This document shows, in pieces, positions 62,581 through 64,000 of a DNA stretch of 64,000 bases; the stretch's first letter is position 1, and each line of letters opens with the position of its first letter. Under the pieces are notes generated by a model. That model saw only the letters and a program-made list of their open reading frames with translations, was not told the DNA's origin and searched no databases. The translations under genes and the position numbers were made by a program. The stretch lies in the NCBI RefSeq assembly GCF_013404085.1, contig NZ_JABFHO010000001.1, forward strand, positions 806,001 through 870,000. Reading direction: 5' to 3'. The DNA is from Winogradskyella helgolandensis (GTDB taxonomy: Bacteria > Bacteroidota > Bacteroidia > Flavobacteriales > Flavobacteriaceae).

Positions 62581-63831
62581 ATGAATTTTCGTAGTAGTTT
62601 TTTTAATAATAAATATTTTATTTTAACCGACCAAGTATTAACCTCTTTAATGAACTTTGGTTCTGTTTTAGTATTATCAACGGTTTTGAATGAAACTGTT
62701 TTTAGTGAATTTGTAGTTCTATACAGTTATTCCACACTTTTAAATATAATATTAACGACTATTTTTTCTGCCCCTATTTTGGTTTTTGGTATTAAGAAAT
62801 GGGATAAGACAAAGTTTAATTATTTAAGTGTAAATATCATTGGTTTTACAATTTTTAATATTGTATTCTCAGTAATATCTTTTTTCTTTTTAAGAATTCA
62901 GGTGGCTCATGTTTTTTTATTGAATTTTTTATTGATGAATTTTGGATTGACATTAGTAGATATTTTTAAAAGATTCATTTTCTCAAATAAAGTAATTTCA
63001 ACTGGGTTTGCCCCTATTAGTTCATTGCTAATGAATATCACATTTTTTAGTGGTATATATGCATATAGAGATTCCTTAAATTTAAATCGAATCTTGGTGA
63101 TTTATTGGGTTGCTTATTTACTAGCTAGTCTTTTTTTTATAATTATAATATATTTTAAAACTAACATTAAAAAAGAATTATCAGTTTTAGGCGTTTTTAA
63201 TAAAGAGTTTTATAAGTCTGTCTTTTTTACCCATTTTAATTATGCTAAATGGATTCTTGCAGGCGCTGTTTCATTTTGGGTTTATACACAAGGTATTTAT
63301 ATTTTTGGTAAAGCTTTTGGAGTGTCTGATTTTGCAATAAGTAAATTGAGGATTATTCAAAATTTATTTGGAGTTTTTACAATTTTGTTGATAGCTATGG
63401 ATAATTTTTTAACACCTACTTTTTCCATGAAAGCATTAGAGTCTGTAAATTTGATTCCTGTTGTTATGAAAGATTTTTACAAGCGATATACCAAACCTTT
63501 AGTGATGATCTATGTTGTTTCAATCCCTGTAATGTATATCGTTTACTATTTTTTATATCAAGATAAATACGGTGAAGGCATAACCTATATTTTAATTGTT
63601 TGGTTTGCACAATTGATTGCGATGTCTACAAAACCAATTTCTATTGCTTTAAAGGCCAAAGAAGTTACTTATCCATTGTTCTTTTCACATCTTTTTGGTG
63701 CGATTTCTATGCTTATATTTGGAGTTGTTTTAATTACTTTATTTAATGATATAGGATTAGTATTAACTTTATTGTTTGCTTTTATTACTGCGAATTTGAT
63801 GAATTATATATATTATAGAAAAATATTTTAA
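62581..63831 (+). CDS. Oligosaccharide flippase (Wzx-like)
   Basis: This 416-residue protein has about twelve hydrophobic helices and no soluble domain, as in the polysaccharide transporters of the MATE/MOP group that flip lipid-linked repeat units across the inner membrane. There is a typical opening (FFNNKYFILTDQVLTSLMNFGSVLVLSTVLNETVFSEFVVLYS) and hydrophobic repeats to the end. The gap of 155 bp to the divergent nitroreductase gene must carry both promoters. The following membrane protein starts 1 nt after its stop codon. Confidence 0.82.
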   Translation: MNFRSSFFNNKYFILTDQVLTSLMNFGSVLVLSTVLNETVFSEFVVLYSYSTLLNIILTTIFSAPILVFGIKKWDKTKFNYLSVNIIGFTIFNIVFSVISFFFLRIQVAHVFLLNFLLMNFGLTLVDIFKRFIFSNKVISTGFAPISSLLMNITFFSGIYAYRDSLNLNRILVIYWVAYLLASLFFIIIIYFKTNIKKELSVLGVFNKEFYKSVFFTHFNYAKWILAGAVSFWVYTQGIYIFGKAFGVSDFAISKLRIIQNLFGVFTILLIAMDNFLTPTFSMKALESVNLIPVVMKDFYKRYTKPLVMIYVVSIPVMYIVYYFLYQDKYGEGITYILIVWFAQLIAMSTKPISIALKAKEVTYPLFFSHLFGAISMLIFGVVLITLFNDIGLVLTLLFAFITANLMNYIYYRKIF

Positions 63832-63832
63832 T

Positions 63833-64000
63833 ATGGATTTAATAAAAAAGACCTATATTTTTATTTTTTTATTAGGAGTGTTTTTTCTGCCCTTTAATTC
63901 TGAAGTCCCTGATTTTATGAGCTTTTTAGGCGAATATAGTTCCGACTCTGCTCCAATATTTTTTCTCATAGCATTTATTGTATTAGTTATTCATGATTTG
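63833..64000 (+). CDS. Membrane protein, 5' end only (possible O-antigen polymerase)
   Basis: An open frame from ATG 63833 runs off the window for 56 codons. It has two hydrophobic segments (about 7-21 and 41-55) around FNSEVPDFMSFLGEYSSDSAP. The position after a flippase gene and the hydrophobic profile fit a Wzy-type polymerase or O-antigen ligase family protein, but this is too short for an assignment. Confidence 0.5.
   Translation, partial: MDLIKKTYIFIFLLGVFFLPFNSEVPDFMSFLGEYSSDSAPIFFLIAFIVLVIHDL

Overview
The window is AT-rich DNA from a member of the Bacteroidota, most likely a marine Flavobacteriaceae. Evidence for this is the several secreted proteins ending in a type IX secretion (T9SS) sorting domain, the recurring TAnnTTTG -7 promoter element, the absence of clear Shine-Dalgarno sites, and family-typical gene sets (DUF4175-ybeY-mnmG, mltD-DUF4837-tatA, GIN-domain and GH3 proteins). 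Most of it is core chromosome, with two accessory-looking regions: a block of repeat-built surface proteins (about 4.6-20.7 kb) and the start of a polysaccharide locus (about 55.9-64 kb).

Region by region. 0-4.5 kb: the 3' end of rnpA, an S41 protease, a double-OmpA-domain protein, then a minus-strand run of ElaA-type acetyltransferase, zinc CDF exporter and rpiB. 4.6-15.8 kb: a histidine kinase/LytTR regulator pair lying downstream of an 8.6-kb gene for a 2867-residue secreted protein made of ten leucine-rich modules, a lamin-tail domain and a T9SS tail. 15.8-20.7 kb: an 873-bp gene-free stretch, then two tandem seven-blade propeller T9SS proteins whose upstream regions are nearly identical. 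20.7-28.1 kb: rnr, small envelope genes, a LysE exporter, a cadherin-like lipoprotein, tRNA-Cys, folB and a zinc-ribbon protein. 28.2-37.5 kb: glnS, a carboxypeptidase-regulatory-domain protein, an SPFH protein, a GDSL lipoprotein, gltX and an AlkB-type alkane monooxygenase. 37.7-46 kb: DUF4175, ybeY, mnmG flanked by two parS-like sites, a methyltransferase and an OmpH/Skp-like lipoprotein. 46-55.9 kb: holB, pgk, an MltD-like transglycosylase, a DUF4837-like lipoprotein, tatA, an M23 peptidase, GH3 and a DUF6909-like protein with a nucleoside-phosphorylase-like motif.

55.9-64 kb is a surface polysaccharide locus: a Wzz-like protein, rmlBACD for dTDP-L-rhamnose, a pyruvyl transferase/nitroreductase pair on the opposite strand, a flippase and the start of another membrane protein. 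The rhamnose operon is broken: rmlB has an in-frame amber, rmlA two 1-nt deletions, and rmlD a 1-nt deletion plus an ochre. Only rmlC is intact, so this copy cannot make dTDP-rhamnose as written.

The points most worth a second look are the decayed rhamnose operon, the parS-like pair around mnmG, the ten-module giant protein with a perfect 162-bp internal repeat and a candidate operator upstream, the duplicated promoter regions of the propeller genes that look more conserved than their coding starts, and small repeat families sitting in mRNA leaders (glnS/DUF4175 and rnr/gltX).
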